From Drouetiella hepatica Uher 2000/2452 (GTDB lineage: Bacteria; Cyanobacteriota; Cyanobacteriia; Elainellales; Elainellaceae), in contig JAHHHD010000002.1 in NCBI GenBank assembly GCA_019359505.1, positions 124,001-188,000 on the forward strand: 64,000 nt of DNA, given 5' to 3'. Below are positions 15,286-24,622 of the stretch, piece after piece; position 1 is the first letter of the stretch, and each line of letters begins with the position of its first letter. A program made the translations under genes and the position numbers. The notes under the pieces were generated by a model. It was given only the letters and a program-made list of their open reading frames with translations. It was not told the origin of the DNA and did not search any database.

Positions 15286-15780
15286 TTAGTCAAACGCGCC
15301 AGGAATATACTGCTGAAGGGTGAGGCAGTGGCGATCGATCGTCACTGCCTTTCCAATTTCGATATCTACTGAGGTTTTTTTCAGCAGAGGCGATCGCGAC
15401 TCCTGACCAGAGATAAGCCGACAGGAAACCAGCGCTACATCGAATCGGCAGGGCAAGGCTGCTAGGTGCGGGTGTTGGGTTAGAAAGAATTGTGCCGATC
15501 GCCAAAGCTTATCTCGCTTTTGAGAAGTGATGGAAAGCAGCCCATTGGTGTCCCAGTTACCGCTGCTCCGGGCTTTCACCTCTACAAAAGCCAGTGGTGT
15601 TTGGGTACTTGCCGGATTGGCAGTATAGATGACTAGATCCAGTTCTCCCCATTGACAGCGCCAGCGCTGCTGCAAAATCTCCCAACCTTGAGCGATCAAC
15701 CATTGCGCCACTAGATCCTCTGCCAGTTTGCCTAGCTCCAGGCTAGCTTGCCGATGTGATTTAAGCGCTTTATCAGGCAT
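15286..15780 (-). CDS. YraN/UPF0102 family nuclease-like protein
   Basis: The protein has the restriction-endonuclease-like core of the UPF0102 family: GKLAEDLVAQWLIAQGWEIL, WGELDLVIY and FVEVKARSSG, followed by SITSQKRDKLWRSAQFFL. The E-x(n)-D-E-x-K constellation expected for an active site is present. Length (164) is slightly more than the usual 120 or so because of an insertion near residues 125-145. It is cytosolic and probably acts on DNA; the role is poorly known in the family. Confidence 0.88.
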   Translation of the reverse strand: MPDKALKSHRQASLELGKLAEDLVAQWLIAQGWEILQQRWRCQWGELDLVIYTANPASTQTPLAFVEVKARSSGNWDTNGLLSITSQKRDKLWRSAQFFLTQHPHLAALPCRFDVALVSCRLISGQESRSPLLKKTSVDIEIGKAVTIDRHCLTLQQYIPGAFD

Positions 15781-15904
15781 AGTCGAGGCTGTAGAGAATC
15801 GGTAGCTAGTTTAGAATGCCCGATCGCCTTAAATGATCTTCTATGGCATTACGTAATTGATATAGCTGTCGCCAGTTTGCTATGCCAATTTAAATTGATG
15901 AGGC

Positions 15905-15957
15905 GGCAGATGATTTTCGAGAGCCGCGCTGAGCGCGGCTCTCGAAAATCATCTGCC
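15905..15957. repeat. Intergenic palindrome, perfect 26-nt arms
   Basis: Arms 15905-15930 and 15932-15957 are perfectly complementary around a single G. The core is GAGAGCCGCGCT and its complement; the outer part is ATTTTC/GAAAAT. Upstream at 15842-15877 are TTACGTAATTGA and CTGTCGCCAGTTTGCT; downstream at 15990-16005 is GAGTTAGGACGAGTTATTTT. All are shared with other copies. The rest of the 330-nt gap shows nothing else. Confidence 0.93.
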
Positions 15958-16112
15958 CTGTTTGGGTCTTAAATTGGTATGAGTTAGGACGAGTTATTTT
16001 CAGGGCGACAGCAGATTCAAGTAAGATCAGATAACACTCATGCGGCTCTGATACTCACTTTCCTAGCGCTTACTTTTAATAGAGTTATTTCAATATCTTG
16101 AGTCGATCGATC

Positions 16113-16604
16113 ATGGTCAAATTATGTCGTTCTTTCGTGAGTCTGGCGCTAGGTCTAGCGATCAGCCTCTTCTCGTTCTTATATATGCCAGTCGCGATCG
16201 CCGAAGATTTCAACCGCGCTTTTTTGGTGGGTCAAGACTTTTCGGGGCAGGACTTGACAGGCGACGAATTCACTAAAGCCAATATGCGTAGCGCTAATCT
16301 CAGCCATACCAACATGGAGGGCGTGCGCTTTTTTGGGACTAATCTGGAAGCGGCAAACCTGGAGGGTGCCAACTTGACCAACGCCACCCTAGATTCTGCG
16401 CGACTCGTTGATGCCAACTTGACCAACGCTATTTTGGAAGGTGCATTTGCCTTCAATGCCAAATTTAATCGAGCGGCGATCGCGGGAGCCGATTTTACCA
16501 ATGTGCTAATGCGGGAAGATATGCATGATCTGCTCTGCGAAGTGGCTGAGGGCAAAAATCCCGTCACGGGACGCAACACGCGCGAGACGTTAGAGTGTGA
16601 TTAG
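16113..16604 (+). CDS. Exported pentapeptide-repeat protein
   Basis: ATG 16113 begins a signal peptide (MVKLCRSFVSLALGLAISLF...PVAIAEDF), followed by A(D/N)LXX pentapeptide repeats over about 100 residues (FSGQDLTGDEFTKANMRSAN, ANLEGANLTNATLDSARL). This predicts a right-handed quadrilateral beta-helix in the lumen or periplasm, with a short non-repeat C-terminus having two cysteines. Thylakoid-lumen pentapeptide proteins of this type occur widely in cyanobacteria without known biochemical role. A TTG at 16098 is an alternative start. Confidence 0.87.
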   Translation: MVKLCRSFVSLALGLAISLFSFLYMPVAIAEDFNRAFLVGQDFSGQDLTGDEFTKANMRSANLSHTNMEGVRFFGTNLEAANLEGANLTNATLDSARLVDANLTNAILEGAFAFNAKFNRAAIAGADFTNVLMREDMHDLLCEVAEGKNPVTGRNTRETLECD

Positions 16605-16685
16605 CGGGCTGGAAGATGGGGACTGGTAGAAAAGCATTTTCCCTATAAAAACACTTCTCTCCTGCCTCTATGCAACGCTGAGTGT

Positions 16686-17381
16686 TTAGCAAGCCCCGTC
16701 CCGCCGCACAACGACCTGAATGGTTTTCAAAATCAGCTTCAGATCATAGGCGATCGACCAGCGGCGCAGGTAGCGCAAATCCATGCTGACAATTTTCTCA
16801 AACTTTAGCACCTTCGACCGACCGTTGACCTGCCACTCACCTGTGATTCCTGGCTTCACCTCTAGCCGTCTCCAGTGGCGAATGCTGTAGCGCTGTACTT
16901 CTTCTAAGGTTGGCGGGCGAGTGCCCACCAGGCTCATTTCTCCATTCAACACATTCCAAAATTGGGGCAATTCATCCAGGCTAGTCCGCCGCAAGAAACG
17001 ACCTACAGCCGTTACTCGCGGATCGCATTCGTTTTTGAAAACGCCACCATCGGCTTGATTCGCTATTAGATGCTGAATTTGATCGGCATTGACCACCATG
17101 GAGCGAAACTTCCAGATGCGGAAGATGCGACCTCGGAAGCCGCAGCGCACTTGGCTGTACAAAATAGGGCCTGGATTGTTGAAATAAATAGCAGCGGCGA
17201 TCGGCACAAAAAGGAGAGCCGTGATCGCTAATCCGGCGATCGCTCCAACAATATCAATGTAGCGCTTAGCTTTACTGCGGACGGAGGGGTGGATGCTAGA
17301 AATACGATGAGGCTGAGTATTAAAGCAAACGTTTCTAAGAAAAGAAGTGAAGCTAAGATGCACTTTACGCGAGGTATTCAT
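16686..17381 (-). CDS. Bacterial sugar transferase (WcaJ-like undecaprenyl-phosphate glycosyl-1-phosphate transferase)
   Basis: The catalytic domain of the polyprenol-phosphate hexose-1-phosphate transferase family is intact. It has one N-terminal membrane segment ([20 protein letters not shown]), [34 protein letters not shown] and [14 protein letters not shown]. It lacks the multi-span N-terminal region of full-length WcaJ. Such enzymes start lipid-linked exopolysaccharide synthesis at the inner membrane. No other polysaccharide genes are adjacent. The upstream 370-nt gap is AT-rich and contains a degenerate palindrome. Confidence 0.92.
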   Translation of the reverse strand: MNTSRKVHLSFTSFLRNVCFNTQPHRISSIHPSVRSKAKRYIDIVGAIAGLAITALLFVPIAAAIYFNNPGPILYSQVRCGFRGRIFRIWKFRSMVVNADQIQHLIANQADGGVFKNECDPRVTAVGRFLRRTSLDELPQFWNVLNGEMSLVGTRPPTLEEVQRYSIRHWRRLEVKPGITGEWQVNGRSKVLKFEKIVSMDLRYLRRWSIAYDLKLILKTIQVVVRRDGAC

Positions 17382-17681
17382 GGTGACATGGAGAAGAGCA
17401 GGTAGATATCGATCGCCAAGAGCAAGTTTCTAGTTAGTCCTTGCTAAATATAGATTTTACTTAGCAGTATGAACACTCTGCTCCCTAAACTAACCTGTAA
17501 AATCCTCACTTTATTAAGAATTTATGAGCGCGCGATCGCCTAGTTTTACTGACCGTAGTTTCCTCAACTTCTTGATATATTTTATACCTATTTTTCGAAT
17601 GCTTAGTCATTAAGTTTTAGAACTCAGGTGCAGGATAAAATGCTTAGCCTAAGATGCTTATACTGTTTTAAAGTCCAAACA

Positions 17682-17723
17682 GGGCAGATATTTTTGATTC
17701 GCGCAGCTCTCGAAAATATCTGT
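17682..17723. repeat. Degenerate copy of the intergenic palindrome family
   Basis: GGCAGATATTTTT and GAAAATATCTGTC flank a mutated core that keeps AGCTCTCGAAAAT. The downstream sequence CTTAAATTGGCAT matches the flank of the intact copy at 15905. It lies in the 370-nt gap before rsmI; I see no clear promoter there. Confidence 0.6.
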
Positions 17724-17752
17724 CTTATAACCAGCTTAAATTGGCATTAGAT

Positions 17753-18604
17753 ATGGATATACAGGCTGGTACGCTTTACATTGTTGGCACCCCCATTGGC
17801 AATTTGGAGGACATGACGTTCCGAGCAGTAGTCGTTTTACAGAAAGTAGATGCGATCGCTGCCGAGGATACGCGCCATACTGGAAGGCTACTACACCACT
17901 TTCAAATTGCTACGCCGCAAATTAGCTATCACGATCACAACCGCCGCACGCGTCACCCTGAGCTAGTGCAGCGGCTTCAAGACGGGCAAGCAATTGCCCT
18001 AGTCACCGATGCCGGGATGCCCGGAATTTCTGATCCTGGATATGATCTGGTGAAGGTCTGTGTGGAGGCAGGAATTCCAGTGGTGCCGATTCCGGGGGTG
18101 AGCGCTGTTACGACGGCTCTGAGTGCTGGAGGGCTGCCAAGCGATCGCTTTGTGTTTGAAGGCTTTTTGCCCGTAAAAGGTCAAGAAAGACGCGATCGCC
18201 TAGAGGCTCTAGGCACCGAATCTCGCACCCTGGTGTTTTACGAGTCTCCCCATCGCCTGCGCCAAACCCTGCAAGATTTTTCAGATACGCTGGGCACAGA
18301 TCGGCTGGTTACGATTGCCAGAGAGCTAACCAAGCTGCATGAGCAATTTTGGCGCGGCAGCATGGCAGAGGCAATCGGCTATTACCAAACCCGTGAACCC
18401 CAAGGCGAATACACGCTGATTGTGGCGGGTGATGAAGCAGCGCAGCCTATGCTCTCGGAGTCGGCGCTAATTGCCGAACTGCAAACTCTCATTGGGCAGG
18501 GAATCTCGCGATCGCAAGCTAGCCGCCAGCTTGCTCAGCAAACTGCTCTGCCGCGCCGCCAAATCTATCAGCTTGCCCTCAGCATTGTTGACGATGCTGA
18601 GTAA
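17753..18604 (+). CDS. rsmI: 16S rRNA (cytidine1402-2'-O)-methyltransferase RsmI
   Basis: RsmI 2'-O-methylates C1402 in the ribosomal P site. The tetrapyrrole-methylase-type fold is evident from GTLYIVGTPIGNLEDMTFRA, AAEDTRHTGRLL, ALVTDAGMPGISDPGYDLV, IPGVSAVTTALSAGGLPSDRF and ELTKLHEQFWRG. Length (283) is normal. ATG 17753 gives MDIQAGTLYIV; a TTG four codons upstream is open but unlikely. It is a single gene facing away from the sugar transferase gene. Confidence 0.95.
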   Translation: MDIQAGTLYIVGTPIGNLEDMTFRAVVVLQKVDAIAAEDTRHTGRLLHHFQIATPQISYHDHNRRTRHPELVQRLQDGQAIALVTDAGMPGISDPGYDLVKVCVEAGIPVVPIPGVSAVTTALSAGGLPSDRFVFEGFLPVKGQERRDRLEALGTESRTLVFYESPHRLRQTLQDFSDTLGTDRLVTIARELTKLHEQFWRGSMAEAIGYYQTREPQGEYTLIVAGDEAAQPMLSESALIAELQTLIGQGISRSQASRQLAQQTALPRRQIYQLALSIVDDAE

Positions 18605-18662
18605 ATCAGCTTAGCGTAAAAGCTGGCAACTAGATGGGCTGGCGACTAAATGGGCTGAAAGA

Positions 18663-19712
18663 CTAAATGGGCTGAAAGACGACAGGAGAGAACATCTCAG
18701 TCAATGCTTGCAAATGGGGCAAAAAAGTCCGCATATCTTCAGGGCTGAGATGATCGTGCATTTCCCAACGCAAGACTTTGAGCATATCTTGCACCAACTG
18801 CCAGCTGACATTGAGCTTGGGGTAAAGCATGACGCAGAGGGGAAATAGTTCTCGCTGTACCGATCGCAAATTGCCCTCTAAAGCGCAAAGGCAAAGATAC
18901 ACCTGAAACATTTCCACATCGCGGATGCTGGAAGTCCGTACCGTAGGAGAAATTAGCCGGCCGCTGTAAGTTTCATAGCCTACATGAACGCGACTGACGT
19001 TGTTACAAACGGCACGGGCGATCGTGGTGCTGACTGACAAGAGATGCTGAGCGGCAAGCAGCGCCGGGGAATTCATCTCGTGGTTGGCGGCGGCTTCACA
19101 GGCATCCCGGAGCGGCATATACATATGGTCATCCATCACCTTAAAGTAGGGGCATACGAGCGATCGCTCCATCGGCGATAGTTTCTCTAAAAGCTTTTGC
19201 CCGGTGTAATGCAGATGCATGCTCACAAAGCCGATGACGCGCGGATCTCCTGCCGTATGCCGCTGACGAATTTTGCCAAAGCGGCTACCCACAAGGACAG
19301 ACAGCCTCTGAGGCACGTTGCCTTCAGCATAGGCTTGAAACATCAGCTTAAAGAGGCTGTGGGTATCAGCAGCAATCTGCCAAGGATCGATCGCCTCTGG
19401 AGGAATGCCATGCTTGGGGATTTCATCTGAAAGGAGGTCATCTGTCAATGCCCAAGCCGCAGCACTTGCCCGATTGAGATGCTTCAAAGCCAGATCCGCC
19501 GTCTTTGCCCGTCCCGATTCAGACACTAACTCATCAGGACTTTCCACCAGATATTTGGGTTCAGAACATCCATAAGCATTGACCACACGTACGTATCTAG
19601 AAGCCCAAATTGTAGCTAGAGAGGCAACGCCAGACTGAGAAGGTGCTTCCATAGCACCTGGGAGAGGCAGAAGATTGCGGGTTTGGGCAGCAGATGCACT
19701 CACGTATGACAT
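18663..19712 (-). CDS. Unknown soluble protein, 349 residues
   Basis: The protein is helix-rich and lacks membrane spans and obvious signal sequence. It contains MHLHYTGQKLLEKLSPMERS, HEMNSPALLAAQHLLSVSTTI and SVQRELFPLCVMLYPKLNVSWQ, and several histidines and conserved-looking aromatic residues. I do not recognise the family. Codon use, HIP1 sites and length point to a genuine gene. It is monocistronic and followed by the stop of rsmI in convergent orientation. Confidence 0.75.
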   Translation of the reverse strand: MSYVSASAAQTRNLLPLPGAMEAPSQSGVASLATIWASRYVRVVNAYGCSEPKYLVESPDELVSESGRAKTADLALKHLNRASAAAWALTDDLLSDEIPKHGIPPEAIDPWQIAADTHSLFKLMFQAYAEGNVPQRLSVLVGSRFGKIRQRHTAGDPRVIGFVSMHLHYTGQKLLEKLSPMERSLVCPYFKVMDDHMYMPLRDACEAAANHEMNSPALLAAQHLLSVSTTIARAVCNNVSRVHVGYETYSGRLISPTVRTSSIRDVEMFQVYLCLCALEGNLRSVQRELFPLCVMLYPKLNVSWQLVQDMLKVLRWEMHDHLSPEDMRTFLPHLQALTEMFSPVVFQPI

Positions 19713-20171
19713 GGTTTATCTTGTGATATTTTCAGTAAAGCAGGTTGGTTTTCTGGGCTTATCTTGATGGCGCAAGTCAAGTTGAGCCGATCTGCTGTTA
19801 TCCTAAATGTTTTAACGATTAATTAATAGTTCAATGCGATACCGCTTACTTTGTTAAGGCAAAAAAAGTGTTAAGGCAAAAAAAGATTGAGGCGAGAAAA
19901 GATCTTGACATTGCCACTCTTTAGCAAAAAGCTACTCTTTGACGAAAATCATTCCAGAGATTCAGCAACGCCAGATTTTGGACTAGCTCTGAAATTTTCA
20001 AGAAAGACTGGAAAATGCTTTAGAACACCAACCCTTGCCTAGGTAAGGCTAGACTAGGCAATGAAGAACGACCTAATTTCCAATCTGTACCACAGCTTGA
20101 ATGGAACTTCTTTAGTCGAAATCGCTCTACAAAGTAAGCGATCGCCGTTTCTTTATTGACCTTACCACTTG
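19713..20171. other. 459-nt intergenic region, no gene seen
   Basis: The divergent gap carries two copies of TTAAGGCAAAAAAAG (about 19854-19882) and AT-rich promoter-like DNA, but no ORF with a plausible ribosome binding site and no strong hairpin. Confidence 0.5.
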
Positions 20172-20882
20172 ATGCATTTTCTTCTAAAGATTGGCTCAAC
20201 TCTCTTATTCACCGCAGTTCTTATAACGGGCTGCAACAGTTCGCCGAGTTCCAGCTCGTCCGAATCGCCGAGTCCTAGCCCGATTGCTGCCTCACCCTCG
20301 CCTTCCGCAACGGCAGCGCCTGAATCACCACAGCCGATTCAGGAAGAAGCCCCCTTAATTTCGGCACAGGGAATGGGGGCTGCTCAGCTAGGCATAACGT
20401 TAGGAGAGCTGAAACAGCAGCTAGGTCAGGACACAGAATTTTTGGTTAAGGCTCCGTTTATCGTTGATTTTGATGCGATCGCCGTCCGCAAAGGAGGCGA
20501 GACCCAATACTATATTCTTTACTTGGCGGGTCAGTCGTTTGCTGATCAAGATGTAATTCAGGGCGTGTTTACCGACAATCCCAAGTTTCGCACGGCTGAG
20601 GGCGTGGGTGCGGGCACAACGCTACAAGATGCAGCACAGGCTTACGGCCAAGCAACTTTGTCTTACAATACCGGAAATGAATCGAGGGAATATGCTCGAT
20701 TTGAGCGCCAGCCCGCCACCAATATTTCTTTTGCAACGGGTAATGGCAGTACCAGCACTGCGGGTATCTATGGGTCGCCTGTGAGTGAATACAATGAAAC
20801 AGAGAACTACCGTGCAGAGGCAACCATTCAATCAGTCTTGGTCGTTTGCCTGACTGATGCTTGCGCCCCACCCAGTCCATAA
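20172..20882 (+). CDS. Lipoprotein with Ser/Pro-rich linker
   Basis: A type II signal peptide ends in the lipobox LITGC near residue 21. A low-complexity Ser/Pro linker of about 40 residues follows, then a globular domain (AAQLGITLGELKQQLGQDTEF, YYILYLAGQSFADQDVIQGV, TLQDAAQAYGQATLSY). The middle resembles a repeated alpha/beta module seen in small envelope proteins, but I cannot name the family. The protein is predicted to be lipid-anchored in the periplasm. The LapA-domain gene follows 27 nt downstream. Confidence 0.8.
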   Translation: MHFLLKIGSTLLFTAVLITGCNSSPSSSSSESPSPSPIAASPSPSATAAPESPQPIQEEAPLISAQGMGAAQLGITLGELKQQLGQDTEFLVKAPFIVDFDAIAVRKGGETQYYILYLAGQSFADQDVIQGVFTDNPKFRTAEGVGAGTTLQDAAQAYGQATLSYNTGNESREYARFERQPATNISFATGNGSTSTAGIYGSPVSEYNETENYRAEATIQSVLVVCLTDACAPPSP

Positions 20883-20909
20883 ACCTATCGTTCGCATTCA
20901 GGCTAATTT

Positions 20910-21143
20910 ATGGCAAAGCTGGTCATTATGGTGATTGTTGCCTTCTGGGTCAGCGCGATCGCCCTCCTCTCAGTGCAGAATGCTGCCCCCGTAGCGCTGC
21001 GGTTTCTGGCATTCCAATCTGTGCAGCTGCCCCTGGGTTTGGTGATTGCCTTTAGCGCCGCAGTGGGTATGGTGGGCATGGCGATCGTGCTGCCCCTGTT
21101 GCGGTCACCTGTTGCACTCTCTGAACGCGAAGATTTTGAGTAA
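20910..21143 (+). CDS. LapA-domain (DUF1049) membrane protein
   Basis: The 77-residue protein has two membrane spans: VIMVIVAFWVSAIALLSVQNAAPVALRF (the SVQN turn is typical) and QLPLGLVIAFSAAVGMVGMAI. This is the lipopolysaccharide-assembly-protein-A/DUF1049 fold. Cyanobacterial copies have no experimentally fixed role. It probably shares a transcript with the lipoprotein gene just upstream. Confidence 0.85.
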   Translation: MAKLVIMVIVAFWVSAIALLSVQNAAPVALRFLAFQSVQLPLGLVIAFSAAVGMVGMAIVLPLLRSPVALSEREDFE

Positions 21144-21185
21144 GGTCTAAGACCTCAGAATGGACAAATTTAGAGTGAGCAAGAC

Positions 21186-22247
21186 CTAAATTGAGTAAAT
21201 TTGTCCATCAATCAGCAATCTTGTGATTCCCTTTGCCTGGAGGTAAGGGCTAACCTTCTTGAAAATCTGCCCATCTGGAACCTTGACGACGCGCTGCATT
21301 CGTCGCAAAAAGCGTTTGGCGATGCGGTGGTTATCAAAGATGGGTAAAGTTTTCTCCTGGATCTCCTCGGCTGGAATTTGCCCTAGCTCGGCGAAATCTT
21401 TCAGCGGGCGGGTAATGAGTTCAGAGGCACGATCGACTACTACATAGCAGGTGCGCGGAATATTCGCTTCTGACAGCGGCATCACCTGAATTTTGCGATC
21501 GCCCCGAACCTGCATTTCAGCAAAGCTGCCCTCATCATTGGGATCAGTCTCATCATCCAGCTCGTCCTCTAGGTCGCTGTCTAAATCATCATCATCTAGC
21601 CCGTCTAAATCGTCATCATCCAGCTCGTCCTCCAGAGAGTCTTCGTCTAAACCGCCCAAACCCTCCAGCTGATGGGTTAATGCCGCCGATGACTTGAGAA
21701 TTTCAGGCGTTTTTAATGTGTTCTTGCTCCGAGGTAAGCTGACGATCTGAGGCTTTGGCACCGATGGCACTGGGTCATCTAGCTCGACGACTGGCGAAGC
21801 AATCGACTGTTCTTCGGGATCTTCTTTTAAGTGCGATCGCTTTTGCCGCAACTGAGGGGGTTTGGGTTTTGAGTCAGTCTGCACTGGCGCAGGGTCTTCT
21901 ATAAAAGCTTCCACGGTTAAAGCTTCTACCTTGGGCAAAATTGACTGTTCTAGAACTTCTTCTAGGTCGCTAGGTATCTCGTCCAGTTGTGGGTCTGGCA
22001 AAGAGTCTGGCAGCTCAGCCTCAATCCCTGGAAGCAGCTCTTGCTCCGGTTGAACTTTTACACCCGATCGCTTCTGCTGCACCAAAATCTCATACTCGCG
22101 CTCTGGCAGGCTCTGCTTCAGAATGCGGCTAATGGTACTGACGCTGACGCTATACTGACCTGCCAGCGTTGATGTCGTCTCGTCCGACTGGCGATAGGCG
22201 CTGAGGATCTCCTGTTTATCGGATTCAGATAGTTTTCTAGGAGCCAT
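21186..22247 (-). CDS. HTH protein with acidic linker, conserved C-terminal domain
   Basis: An N-terminal helix-turn-helix (LSESDKQEILSAYRQSDETT, then STLAGQYSVSVSTISRILKQ) resembles transposase/Hin-type HTH domains. A long linker rich in Pro, Glu and Ser contains a strongly acidic tract around residues 200-235 (DLDGLDDDDLDSDLEDELDD). The C-terminal about 110 residues (ANIPRTCYVVVDRASELITR, AKRFLRRMQRVVKVPDG, GITRLLIDGQIYSI) look like a separate folded domain. No transposase catalytic domain is present, so this is more likely a host DNA-binding protein than part of an insertion sequence. The function is unknown. Confidence 0.8.
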   Translation of the reverse strand: MAPRKLSESDKQEILSAYRQSDETTSTLAGQYSVSVSTISRILKQSLPEREYEILVQQKRSGVKVQPEQELLPGIEAELPDSLPDPQLDEIPSDLEEVLEQSILPKVEALTVEAFIEDPAPVQTDSKPKPPQLRQKRSHLKEDPEEQSIASPVVELDDPVPSVPKPQIVSLPRSKNTLKTPEILKSSAALTHQLEGLGGLDEDSLEDELDDDDLDGLDDDDLDSDLEDELDDETDPNDEGSFAEMQVRGDRKIQVMPLSEANIPRTCYVVVDRASELITRPLKDFAELGQIPAEEIQEKTLPIFDNHRIAKRFLRRMQRVVKVPDGQIFKKVSPYLQAKGITRLLIDGQIYSI

Positions 22248-22408
22248 GCCGACAACTTACCTCAATGACCTATCTCAAAATCGCCTATCTACTGTAGCAA
22301 ACGCCACAGGGGCTTTGTGTCTTTATTTGAGGCAATTCGATTCCAATATCTTTTATGCTACCAACTCCAGCTTCCAGGTTGACTGCGCGGGTAGTCCTTC
22401 GGGGATAG

Positions 22409-22451
22409 GGATTTTTTGTGGCGTGGGCAAAGCCCACGCCACAAAAAATCC
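22409..22451. repeat. Intergenic palindrome, CGTGGGC-core subtype
   Basis: Perfect 20-nt arms 22409-22428 and 22432-22451 surround AAA. The subtype (AGGATTTTTT outer part, GCGTGGGC core) occurs again at 53162-53212, over 30 kb away, in another unrelated gap. Confidence 0.92.
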
Positions 22452-22481
22452 TTACCTAAATGCCGCTCGCAATTTATCTCA

Positions 22482-23477
22482 CTAGCCGCGTCTGCGTCCT
22501 GTTCGGCGACGAGTGGATAGATCATACTCTAGGGCTGCACCGATCGAGATTAAGCAACCGCTAAATATCCAGAAAACCTCTGGCAGAGCACCTGTCTGGT
22601 AATTAGGAATATTATTGGTCGCGTAGTTAAACCAAACATCTGCGATGTAGTAGGAAAAAGCCGCAAAAGCAATGAACCTCCAAGACAAGGCGAACCGCCC
22701 GCCCCAAAACGCCAGCAGTAGCGTGGTTGCCATTACAACCAAAATCACATCTCCCACAATGTAAAGCCAGGTAATGTAGGTTGAAAAAGGCGTAAGCTGA
22801 CTCTCAAGGGAAACCGCCCATTCAGGCGCTGAGGGAGGCTCAGCAGCGAGGGGACTGGGTGCAGATGAACTTGAGGCAGCCTGTGATATCGACGCATCTG
22901 AGGGATCGACTATCTGAGAGCTACTCTGAGGATCACTCTGGGTATCGCTCTGGGCATCACTTAAAGGCTGCGTTGCAATGACCGCGATCGCAATTCCTGC
23001 AACAGCGATCGCCGATAAAATCCCCCACTGAATTGCCGTCAGATCGAGCCGTTTTGACATGACGGCACGCAAGATGCCCCAGCCTAGAAACACGTATGCC
23101 GGGATAAAGAAGAAGTCTCCAGGAGACACATCAGGGTCAATTCCCAAGCCCACCTCCCAGTAGGCAAAAAACAAATTACCAACGAAGTAAAAAAACATGC
23201 CTAGCCCGATCGCTAGCCAAACCGTGCGACCGCTGACGATCGCTGAACTGCGCCAGTTGCGGAAGCACAGAAAACCTGCCACCACATAGGCAATTTCCTC
23301 CAAAAAATAGGTGACAATGCTATACCATTCGGGTCGTTCTTGCCCGGTGGAAATGCTGAAGAGGAGGAAAAAGAGCAGAGATATGACTGCCCAAGCAGTG
23401 GATGCCAGGACGATTGTCTGAACAGACAGAGCGGACTTAGCGGTAGAGGCTTTGTTATTCAAGGGAGGGTTCCTCAA
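22482..23477 (-). CDS. Multi-span membrane protein, unknown
   Basis: About nine hydrophobic segments are visible (e.g. LASTAWAVISLLFFLLFSIS, TVWLAIGLGMFFYFVGNLFF, DVILVVMATTLLLAFWGGRF). A soluble low-complexity insertion rich in Ser, Asp, Gln and Ala lies around residues 172-215. The C-terminus is arginine-rich (RRRTGRRRG). It looks like a cyanobacterial integral membrane protein of unknown function; acyltransferase-like or sensor-input-like folds are possible but unsupported. It is a single gene. Confidence 0.75.
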   Translation of the reverse strand: MRNPPLNNKASTAKSALSVQTIVLASTAWAVISLLFFLLFSISTGQERPEWYSIVTYFLEEIAYVVAGFLCFRNWRSSAIVSGRTVWLAIGLGMFFYFVGNLFFAYWEVGLGIDPDVSPGDFFFIPAYVFLGWGILRAVMSKRLDLTAIQWGILSAIAVAGIAIAVIATQPLSDAQSDTQSDPQSSSQIVDPSDASISQAASSSSAPSPLAAEPPSAPEWAVSLESQLTPFSTYITWLYIVGDVILVVMATTLLLAFWGGRFALSWRFIAFAAFSYYIADVWFNYATNNIPNYQTGALPEVFWIFSGCLISIGAALEYDLSTRRRTGRRRG

Positions 23478-23639
23478 AATGTGACGAGGAAAAGGCAGAC
23501 GATCTTGTCAATATCTAGAGTATTATGCCCAAGCTGAGAAAGTTTGAGCTTTTGTTTTCTAAAACCTTTGCTTTTCAAAACTTTTGTTTTTCAGGACTTT
23601 CGCTTTCAGGGCAGGCAAACGGCTAGTGCCAGCAAACGG

Positions 23640-24314
23640 CTAGTGCCAGAGTTTGCCTGCCGGAGCCTGTTTTAACCAGGTCAGGAATTGATTTCGGTCT
23701 TTGGCAGGCATATCTTGGAGGGCATCCATGACGCGCTGCGTAAAGTTGGCATTGCCAAAATGTTCTTTCCCTAGGCGGTGTAGCTCTTGCAGTAGGGTGT
23801 TGAGATGATGTTCTTGCCAGAGGGGAACTTGAGCGAACCCCAGCGGGTCTACCGTCAAAAGCTGATTAATAGCATCGGGAGAGGTAGCTTGCGGAAAGCG
23901 CCAGTGTTGAAAAACTGCCGTAATTTCTTTTTGAAAAGCGCCAACCTGCCTTGCGCCCAGCAGATCTTCAATGTCGATGTACACGGCTTGCAGCAGCAGC
24001 AGAGCCGCCTGAACGAAGGTGGGAGCCACCTCTCCAGCTTCAACTTGGGCTTCTGCCCCTTCGGCAGTGAGCTGTTCTAAGCGGACTTTTCCCCAAACGC
24101 TGTAGCGATCGGGTTCTTCTAGCAGAACGCAGGCTTTGCCTCGGTTGTCGGTGAGATCGCGCCAAAACGCCTTAGCATCTTCCTCTTGAGCAGCATTAAA
24201 CACACTAATGAGGCGAAACGTCTGTCCCTGATAATGCAAAATTGGAATCGGCTGATCCTTCTTAGGGTGCTGAATGCTGGTAATTTCAACATCTTGCCGT
24301 TTCAGGATAAACAT
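23640..24314 (-). CDS. Conserved protein, possibly Npun_F0813 family
   Basis: The protein of 224 residues begins MFILKRQDVEITSIQHPKKD and contains ILHYQGQTFRLISVFNAAQ and FVQAALLLLQAVYIDIEDLLG. It has no membrane spans or signal. From memory it matches a cyanobacteria-restricted family annotated Npun_F0813; that match is not verified here and no function is known. It stands alone. Confidence 0.75.
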   Translation of the reverse strand: MFILKRQDVEITSIQHPKKDQPIPILHYQGQTFRLISVFNAAQEEDAKAFWRDLTDNRGKACVLLEEPDRYSVWGKVRLEQLTAEGAEAQVEAGEVAPTFVQAALLLLQAVYIDIEDLLGARQVGAFQKEITAVFQHWRFPQATSPDAINQLLTVDPLGFAQVPLWQEHHLNTLLQELHRLGKEHFGNANFTQRVMDALQDMPAKDRNQFLTWLKQAPAGKLWH

Positions 24315-24622
24315 GACGTTGCCAAGGACTCCTACTGAAGGTCGGAGAATGAATAAGATTAAGCGATCGCCAACGTAACTGCCACATTAGCCAGTCATGC
24401 CCAGCCATGCCCATAGCAGATTGTGTAAGGGCGACGAATGTACACCTGTTATCAAACTACTCCAGGTTCAGAGTTCTGCGACATGAGTTTGTGAGATTTC
24501 CTGTAGCCTGACGGGGATATGGGTCACGAAAGCGATCGGCATATCGACACAGAGCCAGCCGCTCTCAGGCTATTGTTCCCAGAGCTGAGGTCGAAATAGC
24601 CGAGGTGAAAATATTTGTGTTT
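24315..24622. other. 308-nt intergenic region, no gene seen
   Basis: This gap between two minus-strand genes shows no ORF with a start signal, no strong hairpin and no family repeat; only AT-rich promoter-like DNA is visible. Confidence 0.45.

Noticed and set aside
21186-22247. Insertion sequence
   Set aside because: The HTH is not followed by a transposase catalytic domain and there are no terminal inverted repeats around the gene.
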